From: DATBGS01 sp036557885
Lineage (GTDB): Bacteria; Chloroflexota; Ktedonobacteria; Ktedonobacterales; DATBGS01
Assembly (NCBI GenBank): GCA_036557885.1
Contig: DATBGS010000056.1
Coordinates: forward strand, 1-13,343
Direction: 5' to 3'
DNA: 13,343 nt
Position 1 is the first letter of the stretch; every line of letters begins with the position of its first letter. Below the pieces are notes generated by a model. It was not told where the DNA came from. It did not search any database and was given only the letters and a program-made list of their open reading frames with translations. Shown here piece after piece: positions 6,614 through 12,352 of the stretch. A program made the translations under genes and the position numbers.

Positions 6614-8659
6614 ATGCAGCCAAGTTCGCACGTTGCCCCGGTGCAATGGTCTGCGGAGAGGCAGCAGCGTTTACAAGAACAACTCGTTGGCTTCTGGGCA
6701 GAAGATACCTGGTGTTTTCCGTTCAAAGACAAGAAGGGAGGGCGTCGCTACCTTCGTTTCACCCTCCTGCACTCCCACTCACTCAGGACCGAGATCAAGT
6801 ATGCGCTCTGGCGAAAATTCGAAAGTCGTGAGTGTAAATTTGAATGCAAGCAGCAAATGCTCTGTGTGAGCATCTCCTGGATCATGCGCTGGCTCAATCA
6901 AGTTGCGCCCCCAATTTCCTCACTGCTGGAACGAAGCCTGGACTATTGGGAAATGTCACTACGCTCGGCGCTTATTCAAGCAGGCCAGTTGAGACGAAGA
7001 CGGCGGAAGCACCTGCACGCCACGCAAGAGTATGTGGATGAGGAGTACGAAGACGCGCGTATCAGGTACTTGCGCCAACTCTACCAACTGGTCTTCGATG
7101 CCTACGACGACCGACCAGAAACAGAGAAAGACATTTGGGATCTACGCAAGCTAGGTCTCAAACCCAATCCAACCGTCGCCCATCACCACCTCAATTTTAC
7201 CGAAATAGGGCAACCATGGCTGCGTCAGTTGGCTAAGAAGTTCTTGGAATATGATATCTCTCTTCATTCCTCAGGAGGAGGTTGTGTAAGTAAGCTGTAT
7301 GCTATCAGGCACTTTTCTGCCTTCCTCACTCAGCACCATCCAACACTCCAGGTTCAAGAGATTGATCGAGAACTGCTCATCAGCTACATGAGCTATGTGA
7401 GGAGCCGATCCCTCTCAGACTCCACAAAACACGGCTTGCTCATCGCACTGCGCACATTTCTAGAAACCTGCGCCTATCGGCTGAAGGTGGAAGAACTCCC
7501 GAAAGAACGGCTCCTCTTTGAGGAGGAAATCCCGCAATGGGAAGCAGCATCGCCACGAGAGATTCCAGAAGAAGTGCTCTTTCAACTCCGCCAACATCTG
7601 AACGAACTTCCAACAACCCTCCTACGGATGGTCACGATTCTCCTGGAGTGTGGAATGCGCATTAGCGAACTCTGCACGCTTTCGATTGACTGCCTCAAAC
7701 ACGATGATCGGCATGAATGGTATCTCACCTCCTATCTGTGGAAACGCCGAAAAGACCATTTGGTTCCGCTGGTGAATCAGACGGTTGTCGGGACGATTCA
7801 GGCCCAGCAAGCAGAGATCAGAGACCAGTGGGGCCAATCCTGTCTCTACCTCTTCCCCAGGCCCAGCTCCTATGAGCGACCTTTCAGCCAATCCACATTT
7901 TGGCAAGGACTCAATACCTGGGCTCTCAAAGCGGGAATTTGTGATCAGTCGGGCAAGTTGTATCACTTCACCTCCCATCAATTCCGCCACACGGTCGGCA
8001 TGCGACTCATCAATGATGACGTGCCCATCGAAACGATCAGTCGCCTCTTTGGACATGCCTCTGCACGCATGACCGAGCGCTATGCGCGCAAGCGGATGCA
8101 AACCATCCGAGAGGACCTCCTCCGGGCTGGCCTCAAGCACAAGACCATCAATTTTCAGGGCCAAGTCGTCAAAGGCGATCCCGAGGCTAATCGCCTGGAA
8201 CCGCAGCTCCTCCGCAAGGGCATTCGAGGCCAGACCTTACCCGTGGGCGGCTGCGGGCGCGCGGTGGTGATGGGGCCATGCGACCATGCCAACAAATGCT
8301 TGACCTGTGTCTTTTGGTTGACGGCCACTGAAGATCTCCCTGCGCTCAAAGCGTTTCTGAGCAAGGCGATTCGCCTGCGCCAACGAGCTGCCGAAACAGG
8401 AAACGAGCTGGTCGTAAAAAGCCAGGATCAGATCATTCCGATGCTCCAACTGCGGATCACCAGCCTTGAGCAAACGGGTGAGGACTATGAGTCCTTCTCC
8501 CTCGAAGAAGTCCTCCAGCAGCTCAAGCGTGAACTTGTCGAACTGGAAGTCGGGCTGGAGGAAGCACGAGAAGCACACCTCGTCATTGGCGTGAAACAGT
8601 TCGAGCGCCGAGTCGCCGAACTCCAAGCGCAAATTGCCGCACTGGAGGAAGCGTTATGA
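6614..8659 (+). CDS. tnpB: Tn554-type tyrosine recombinase TnpB
   Basis: A 681-residue second recombinase of the Tn554 system, larger than TnpA and slightly longer than Tn554 TnpB. It has an extended N-terminal region (1-200), a SAM-like domain (about 205-295) and a catalytic domain with R349 in LLECGMRISELCTL, H455 and R458 in SHQFRHTVGMR, H481 in LFGHASARM, and nucleophile Y490 in MTERYARKRM. K380 is a candidate catalytic lysine. After the catalytic domain comes a cysteine cluster, C547, C556, C562 and C565 (GGCGRA, GPCDHANKCLTCVFW), probably a zinc site characteristic of TnpB-type recombinases. A Glu/Leu/Arg-rich coiled coil follows to the end (about 610-681). GGAG at 6601-6604, inside the end of tnpA, serves the ATG at 6614. 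The stop overlaps the next start as ATGA at 8656-8659. It appears intact. Confidence 0.93.
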   Translation: MQPSSHVAPVQWSAERQQRLQEQLVGFWAEDTWCFPFKDKKGGRRYLRFTLLHSHSLRTEIKYALWRKFESRECKFECKQQMLCVSISWIMRWLNQVAPPISSLLERSLDYWEMSLRSALIQAGQLRRRRRKHLHATQEYVDEEYEDARIRYLRQLYQLVFDAYDDRPETEKDIWDLRKLGLKPNPTVAHHHLNFTEIGQPWLRQLAKKFLEYDISLHSSGGGCVSKLYAIRHFSAFLTQHHPTLQVQEIDRELLISYMSYVRSRSLSDSTKHGLLIALRTFLETCAYRLKVEELPKERLLFEEEIPQWEAASPREIPEEVLFQLRQHLNELPTTLLRMVTILLECGMRISELCTLSIDCLKHDDRHEWYLTSYLWKRRKDHLVPLVNQTVVGTIQAQQAEIRDQWGQSCLYLFPRPSSYERPFSQSTFWQGLNTWALKAGICDQSGKLYHFTSHQFRHTVGMRLINDDVPIETISRLFGHASARMTERYARKRMQTIREDLLRAGLKHKTINFQGQVVKGDPEANRLEPQLLRKGIRGQTLPVGGCGRAVVMGPCDHANKCLTCVFWLTATEDLPALKAFLSKAIRLRQRAAETGNELVVKSQDQIIPMLQLRITSLEQTGEDYESFSLEEVLQQLKRELVELEVGLEEAREAHLVIGVKQFERRVAELQAQIAALEEAL

Positions 8660-8919
8660 CCAACCAAAGACTGCTGGCATTGATCGAGTCTTATCTGGGG
8701 CTGGAATCGTTCGAGGTCACCGAGGAACTGCTCGATCGGTGTGGCGCACGTCTCAATAGCCATGCCTTGCCAATCCTCAGGCGTCGCCTCCAGGAGGAAG
8801 AGGGGCGTGCGCTCCGGCTCGAGCGGCAGGGCTATATCCGCATGGCAGAAAAAAGTCAGCAACTGGTCGCCAGTCTCACCCCACTCATTGCAGCATTGGA
8901 GGAATACACCCATGCCTGA
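8656..8919 (+). CDS. Small unknown protein of the Tn554-like operon (87 aa)
   Basis: I do not recognise this protein. Its start overlaps the tnpB stop as ATGA, it has a strong ribosome binding site GGAGGAA at 8644-8650, and its end overlaps the tnpC start (ATG at 8912), so it is translationally embedded in the transposition operon and very likely real. It is acidic and helix-rich, with no signal peptide or membrane segment. An N-terminal part LLALIESYLGLESFEVTEELLDRC is followed by a helical segment with alternating Glu, Arg and Leu (LPILRRRLQEEEGRALRLERQ) that could form a coiled coil. Classical Tn554 has only tnpA, tnpB and tnpC in its transposition module, so this is an extra component. 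A directionality or accessory factor is possible, but this is inference from position only. Confidence 0.75.
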   Translation: MTNQRLLALIESYLGLESFEVTEELLDRCGARLNSHALPILRRRLQEEEGRALRLERQGYIRMAEKSQQLVASLTPLIAALEEYTHA

Positions 8920-9313
8920 CCAGACTCGCCGGTGGGAGCGGAATATCGCTGGTCTCCAGCAGACAGCCCAGGCAAAAGCGGCCGCCACCCGCCAACGCGC
9001 CGAGGAGGCGATCCAGTTGCTGCTCAAGGAAAAGCGGCCTGTCAACTTCAAAACCGTGGCTGAAACGGCTCCTGTCTCGACCGCCTGGCTGTATGGGCAG
9101 GAAGACATTAAGCAACGGATTCTCGATCTGCGCTCACAGCAGGAGCCAAAGCCGAAGATTGTCATTCCACCGCATGAGCGTGCCTCCGATGCTTCCAAGG
9201 ATGCGCTGATTGCCGTGTTGCGCAAACGGGTGAAGGAGCAAGAAGAGCAGATCCGCGACCTCAAAAAGCAAGTGGAGGTAGCTTACGGACAACTGTATCA
9301 GAAGCAGGAATGA
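8912..9313 (+). CDS. tnpC: TnpC-like protein (DUF6262 family)
   Basis: A 133-residue protein matching Tn554 TnpC in position and approximate length (about 125 aa in Tn554). The N-terminal half has the family pattern: ERNIAGLQQTAQAKAAATRQRAEEAI, then VNFKTVAETAPVSTAWLYGQEDIKQRI, a helix-turn-helix-like core with the characteristic SxAWLY. The C-terminal part (about 85-133, DALIAVLRKRVKEQEEQIRDLKKQVEVAYGQLY) is a coiled coil. In Tn554, TnpC is not strictly required but influences the frequency and orientation of transposition; the same role is inferred here. The ATG at 8912 has GGAGGA at 8898-8903, 8 nt upstream. The frame is open further upstream but that part overlaps the 87-residue gene and is not needed. 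About 100 non-coding bases separate the stop from the right end of the element. Confidence 0.85.
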   Translation: MPDQTRRWERNIAGLQQTAQAKAAATRQRAEEAIQLLLKEKRPVNFKTVAETAPVSTAWLYGQEDIKQRILDLRSQQEPKPKIVIPPHERASDASKDALIAVLRKRVKEQEEQIRDLKKQVEVAYGQLYQKQE

Positions 9314-9331
9314 TCCATCGGTCTGGTGGGA

Positions 9332-10168
9332 TCACCACATCGTCGTGAGTATACTTACATCGTTTAAGCCTTGCTCTAGAGCAGATCTCTCAGTTTTGGC
9401 TTCAGATTTAGGCTGATACTCCGCCTGATAGCGATAGGCATATTCCAGCGCCGTCTGCGTCTTGCCGCCGCCGCCGAGTCCCGTGAGCGCCTGCGTCACA
9501 ATGCGCTGTGGGTCTTTGGTGAAGGCGGCATGCACCTGCTCCAGCAGGTCGGCCCGCCCGCTAAAGTACGGGTTGCGGCGATAGGGCACGTTCCAGAGCG
9601 CCACCGTTGCCGCCGGATACGCGGGCGAGTCGGACTGTGGGTAGGTCGGGGCGGTGGCCGGGCGGCCATCGGCTTTCAGCGCGTCCAGCAGACGCTCGCG
9701 GGCCACGTCCTCCGAGGGGTGCCCAAACACATCGGTATAGACGACTCCAGCCAACCACCCATCCGGCGCACAGGGGCGCACGCGCAGCGGCACCAGCAGG
9801 CGCAGCTTTCCGGTGGGGTCGCGGCGCAGCGCGTCAGCAAACTCTGGCGCGGTGTACTCCGACTGGAGAAAATCAGGCGAGAGGACAGCTATCGTGCGCC
9901 TGGTGGACTTCATCGCCTCGATCATCTCAAGAATGAAGTTGCTTCCTGTCAGAATGTCCCCTGCCTGGTAGAAGGTGGTATAGCCAGCCGCTTCCAGTTG
10001 CCAGGCAATCCACTCCGCCCAGCCGCGATCAGCTTTGTTGTAACTGATGAAGAAGTCGCGCATCACGCGCTCGCCACAGACGCCGCAAAAGCGCGCGGAG
10101 GCGGGCAGCAGCGTCGAGCATTTTGCGCAGGGGCGCTCTGGTCTGGCGGCGCCTGCCGGTGAACTCAT
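9332..10168 (-). CDS. Truncated TIR-domain protein: 5' part of the split TIR/NB-ARC/TPR gene
   Basis: The start ATG (10166-10168) has GGAGG at 10175-10179 and a promoter at 10224-10252. Residues 1-252 are host-encoded; 26 more codons come from transposon sequence up to a stop at 9332. A small zinc ribbon comes first (C14, C17, C28, C31). A TIR domain follows (about 38-170): RDFFISYNKADRGWAEW, then a GDILTGSNF loop and IAVLSPDFLQSEYTAPEF. E109 of that last motif aligns with the catalytic glutamate of NAD+-cleaving TIRs by eye. Next is an FSGRADLLEQVHAAF linker and the Walker A motif TGLGGGGKTQTA (K236). The protein thus loses Walker B, the winged helix and the whole TPR sensor. In intact relatives, ligand binding to the repeats is thought to drive oligomerisation and TIR activation. 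Whether this fragment is stable or active is unknown. Domain calls are strong; enzymatic activity is inference. Confidence 0.85.
   Translation of the reverse strand: MSSPAGAARPERPCAKCSTLLPASARFCGVCGERVMRDFFISYNKADRGWAEWIAWQLEAAGYTTFYQAGDILTGSNFILEMIEAMKSTRRTIAVLSPDFLQSEYTAPEFADALRRDPTGKLRLLVPLRVRPCAPDGWLAGVVYTDVFGHPSEDVARERLLDALKADGRPATAPTYPQSDSPAYPAATVALWNVPYRRNPYFSGRADLLEQVHAAFTKDPQRIVTQALTGLGGGGKTQTALEYAYRYQAEYQPKSEAKTERSALEQGLNDVSILTTMW
9371..9420. other. Right junction of the Tn554-like element
   Basis: A perfect 12-bp palindrome TGCTCTAGAGCA (9372-9383) lies about 30 bp inside the right end. Next comes CTTCAGATTTAGG, whose complement contains AATCTGAAGC, matching AATCTATAGC at the left end. 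Then comes CTGA (9413-9416), shared with the left junction, and host sequence encoding ...YRYQAEY on the minus strand. The AATCT motif touches CTGA at the left end but lies 4 bp away from it at the right, so the two ends are not identical in spacing. Confidence 0.6.
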
Positions 10169-10223
10169 AGACGACCTCCCCAGAGCGGCAGCAGTGAGCC
10201 AGGCTTTCCTGGTGTCTGCTTGT

Positions 10224-10252
10224 AGCATAACAGAGGAGGCGGTAAAAGACAA
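10224..10252 (-). promoter_or_regulatory. Sigma-70-type promoter for the TIR/NB-ARC/TPR gene
   Basis: Read on the minus strand, TTGTCT (10252-10247) and TATGCT (10229-10224) are separated by exactly 17 bp, each matching four of six consensus positions. The predicted start near 10217 gives a leader of about 50 nt before the ATG at 10168. The -35 region overlaps the T-rich tail of the terminator of the upstream MFS gene. Confidence 0.45.
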
Positions 10253-10272
10253 CCCCGCCCGCAAGGGCGGGG
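10244..10272 (-). terminator. Intrinsic terminator of the MFS transporter gene
   Basis: A perfect 8-bp stem CCCCGCCC/GGGCGGGG with a 4-nt loop (10253-10272) is followed on the minus strand by TTGTCTTTT. It lies about 55 bp after the MFS stop and before the promoter of the TIR gene, so it separates two co-directional transcription units. Confidence 0.7.
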
Positions 10273-10328
10273 CTGGGTGCCAGAGGCAACGGTCCATCGG
10301 CGCGCACCGAAGGACCGCGAACGCGCGT

Positions 10329-11909
10329 CTAGGGCGAAACCTCGTCCAGACGCTTCTGCCTGGTAGCCGTACCAAACAGCGCGACGATAGCCGCCAGGAC
10401 GAGTCCGATGCAAATCAGCATCAGGATAACGGTTGGCCCGGAGTCCTTGCCAAGCGAGTCCAGCAAGCTGGGGATGTTGCCAGCCAGCAGGAGAATGCCC
10501 ACGCCACCGCCCAAATGCCCCAGGCTATCCCCCAGCGCGAAGCCAGTGGCCCGCGCCCGCGTGGGATAGTGTTCAGTGGTCCAGGTGTAGGTCATGGGCA
10601 CCCACAGATTGAAGCCAAAGAAGGTGACGATAGCCCCTATCGCGGCCAGGGTGAAATTGCTGGACGTGAAGATGCCCATCAAAAGAGCGCCGATGACGGT
10701 CAGCACGGCGGAAATCGGCAGCCAGAACTTGCGCTCCAGCTTCTCACCAAAGTAGTAGGCGAAGATCGCGCTGGCAATAAATCCAAATGTGCCTAACGCG
10801 GCGAGCATGCCAGCTTCGCCTGCTACGGCTCCTTCTGCTTCTGGTGGCGGCAAGCCCGCTGGCAGAGGCAAAACGGCTGCCAGGAGGGTTGTGAGGCCCT
10901 GGGCAATGGCATAGATCGTGATGTATCCCAGGAACCAGACGACGACCAGGAAGAGGGTCCGGCGCAGGTAGAGGGGGTTGGTTAAGATTTCGGAATAAGG
11001 GACTTTGGTTGAGCCTGCCTGGACCGGAAGCTCATCGGCAGGGGCGGGCAGATCAGACACCCGCTTGCGGGCGCGTTCCTCCATTCCGGCGACGATCTTG
11101 TCAGCATCTTCCACCCGCCCGCGCGAAATCAACCAGCGCGGCGACTCCGGCAACTGGAAGCGCAGCAGGATGCCGACGAGTGCCAGGACCGCGCCGATGC
11201 CATACATGATGCGCCAGCCGGAACCACCAAACGGGGTGGCTATCCCGTTGATGGTCTGGGGCACCGCCTGGGCAAAGGACAGGCCATAGGGGAAATCGCC
11301 TGGTGGGGTGGTGAGCCAGAGGCCCAGCCAGATGCCAACGAAGGCGCCTAAGGCGGACATGATAAAGATCAGGGACGTGTATTTGGCACGGCTGTTTCTG
11401 GGGGCTACCTCGTTGATGTAGGTATTGACGATTGCCAGGTCTGCCCCGATGCCAATGCCGGTGATGACACGCGCAATGATGAAGTTGGTGTAGTCGTTGA
11501 CAAAGGCTGTATACAGGGAGCCAAGACCTGTCAGGAGCAGGGTGAACAAGAGCATGTCTCGTCTGCCAAAGCGGTCAGCCAGTGGAGACAAGATCAGTGC
11601 CCCAATAACATAGCCAGCCAGGTTCAACTCGACTGGCAGACCAAGCTTATCTGCCGCGAGAACGGAACCTGGCGGACCACCAGGCACACATTTATCCACG
11701 ATTTGTGTGCAGGTCTGGATAAAGGAGACGGTGATGTCGAAGATGTCGTAGAAGGTGAAGAGGAAGCCAATGCCGATGATCCCAATGAAGAGGTAGGAGA
11801 GCGACCAGATGGGAATGCGGTCCTGCCGCGCGACAAGCGACGCAGCGCTGGTGCTCGTTGTTCCCGCGCCAGGGGGTGGGGTTGAGGTACTGCCTGTATC
11901 GGATGCCAT
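10329..11909 (-). CDS. Major facilitator superfamily transporter, sugar-porter-like
   Basis: A 526-residue, roughly 12-helix secondary transporter of the inner membrane. Family marks are the loop 2-3 motif LADRFGRRDM (about 110-119), GIGIGADLAIVNTYINEVAPRNSRAKY (about 151-177), and PESPRWLISRGRVEDA after helix 6 (about 254-269), the sugar-porter/phosphate-symporter type signature. YPTRARATGF in the second half is the matching repeat motif. The N-terminus (1-30) is Ser/Thr/Pro-rich and soluble. An extended loop after helix 1 carries two cysteines (TCTQIVDKCVPG), and a Pro/Ala/Glu-rich loop sits near LPPPEAEGAVAGEAG. The substrate is not evident: sugars, aromatic acids and phosphate are all possible. 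The ATG at 11907-11909 has AGGAG at 11916-11920. It is transcribed alone from a consensus promoter with an operator-like dyad and a ~280-nt leader, and ends at a strong terminator. Confidence 0.9.
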   Translation of the reverse strand: MASDTGSTSTPPPGAGTTSTSAASLVARQDRIPIWSLSYLFIGIIGIGFLFTFYDIFDITVSFIQTCTQIVDKCVPGGPPGSVLAADKLGLPVELNLAGYVIGALILSPLADRFGRRDMLLFTLLLTGLGSLYTAFVNDYTNFIIARVITGIGIGADLAIVNTYINEVAPRNSRAKYTSLIFIMSALGAFVGIWLGLWLTTPPGDFPYGLSFAQAVPQTINGIATPFGGSGWRIMYGIGAVLALVGILLRFQLPESPRWLISRGRVEDADKIVAGMEERARKRVSDLPAPADELPVQAGSTKVPYSEILTNPLYLRRTLFLVVVWFLGYITIYAIAQGLTTLLAAVLPLPAGLPPPEAEGAVAGEAGMLAALGTFGFIASAIFAYYFGEKLERKFWLPISAVLTVIGALLMGIFTSSNFTLAAIGAIVTFFGFNLWVPMTYTWTTEHYPTRARATGFALGDSLGHLGGGVGILLLAGNIPSLLDSLGKDSGPTVILMLICIGLVLAAIVALFGTATRQKRLDEVSP

Positions 11910-12192
11910 AAGATACTCCTTGTGCTTTGCAGGTTACTCCAGGGTAGAGGCACGTGCCAAACGACCAGGTATCGGATCCGTTGCGAGGTGGGTGCCTTCA
12001 GGCCAGGCATGGCTGGAGGCAAGCAATCAGGGATGCCCCTCCACTACAACCATAGGGGAGAATCCTGTGTCCCTCCTTTCTCGCATGGGGTGGCCCCATA
12101 GCTCAGGCAGCAGCATCTGAGCAGGCAAATGGCTTGCTCTGTCACGTGTTGAGGCCGGGGAGTTCACCATAGAGAACAAGACGTTCTATATC
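11910..12192 (-). other. Long untranslated leader of the MFS gene
   Basis: About 283 nt separate the predicted transcription start from the MFS ATG, with no supportable small gene. The leader contains a tight perfect hairpin ATGGGG/CCCCAT with a 3-nt loop (12085-12099), further C/G-rich complementarity around 12036-12080, and a normal AGGAG site by the start. No known riboswitch signature was recognised by eye. The length and structure leave room for post-initiation control, but nothing proves it. Confidence 0.4.
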
Positions 12193-12198
12193 GAGAAC
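12172..12198. promoter_or_regulatory. Palindromic operator at the MFS transcription start
   Basis: Three evenly spaced half-sites alternate in orientation: GAGAAC (12172-12177), GTTCT (12183-12187) and GAGAAC (12193-12198). They form two overlapping dyads, AGAAC-N5-GTTCT and GTTCT-N6-AGAAC. They lie immediately downstream of the -10 box, over and just past the expected start site, a position typical of repressor binding. Half-sites spaced 10-11 bp apart would lie on one face of the helix. The regulator is not in the visible neighbourhood. Confidence 0.6.
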
Positions 12199-12227
12199 AC
12201 TATACTTGATAATTCATGAGATGTCAA
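12199..12227 (-). promoter_or_regulatory. Consensus sigma-70-type promoter for the MFS gene
   Basis: On the minus strand, a perfect TTGACA (12227-12222) and TATAGT (12204-12199) are separated by exactly 17 bp in an AT-rich spacer that contrasts with the GC-rich surroundings. Transcription should start near 12192, inside the alternating GAGAAC/GTTCT half-sites. This is the best promoter in the window; a strong basal promoter overlapped by a dyad suggests repression. Confidence 0.75.
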
Positions 12228-12258
12228 GCGCCAAAGCTCTCTGCTTCCAGAACGCCAG

Positions 12259-12301
12259 GAGCGAAGCAAGAAACAGCCGCCCAGATGTCCCTGGGCGGCT
12301 G
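12259..12301 (-). terminator. Intrinsic terminator of the DUF512-type gene
   Basis: A perfect 11-bp stem CAGCCGCCCAG/CTGGGCGGCTG with a 6-nt loop (12274-12301) is followed on the minus strand by TTTCTTGCTTCG. It lies about 50 bp after the stop codon at 12353 and upstream of the MFS promoter, so it separates the two units. Confidence 0.7.
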
Positions 12302-12352
12302 CGAAGAAAGCGTTCGTGCTGGGGGCGCCGCGTTTAGTGGTGGTCGCCAATG

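Larger units (their letters stand above)
5397..9412 (+). mobile_element. Tn554-like transposon (tyrosine-recombinase type) without visible cargo
   Basis: An element of about 4.0 kb with the Tn554 gene order: two tyrosine recombinases and a TnpC-like protein, plus an 87-residue protein between TnpB and TnpC. All are on the plus strand, opposite to the interrupted host gene. The borders come from reconstruction: joining 5396 to 9413 restores one uninterrupted host frame of 964 codons with the family-typical sequence EYQAVFWV. The only sequence shared by both junctions is CTGA (5397-5400 and 9413-9416). There is no long terminal inverted repeat and no longer target duplication, as expected for Tn554 relatives, which transpose by site-specific recombination. 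G+C looks lower than in the surroundings. No resistance, metal or defence gene is carried. Ends are certain to within a few bases. Confidence 0.88.

Noticed and set aside
7622..8164. A 180-codon minus-strand frame opposite tnpB.
   Set aside because: It is antisense to the conserved catalytic region of TnpB and has no independent support.
10169..10375. In-frame upstream extension of the TIR gene by 69 codons.
   Set aside because: It runs through a terminator hairpin, the promoter and the end of the MFS gene; the ATG at 10168 has GGAGG at the right distance.
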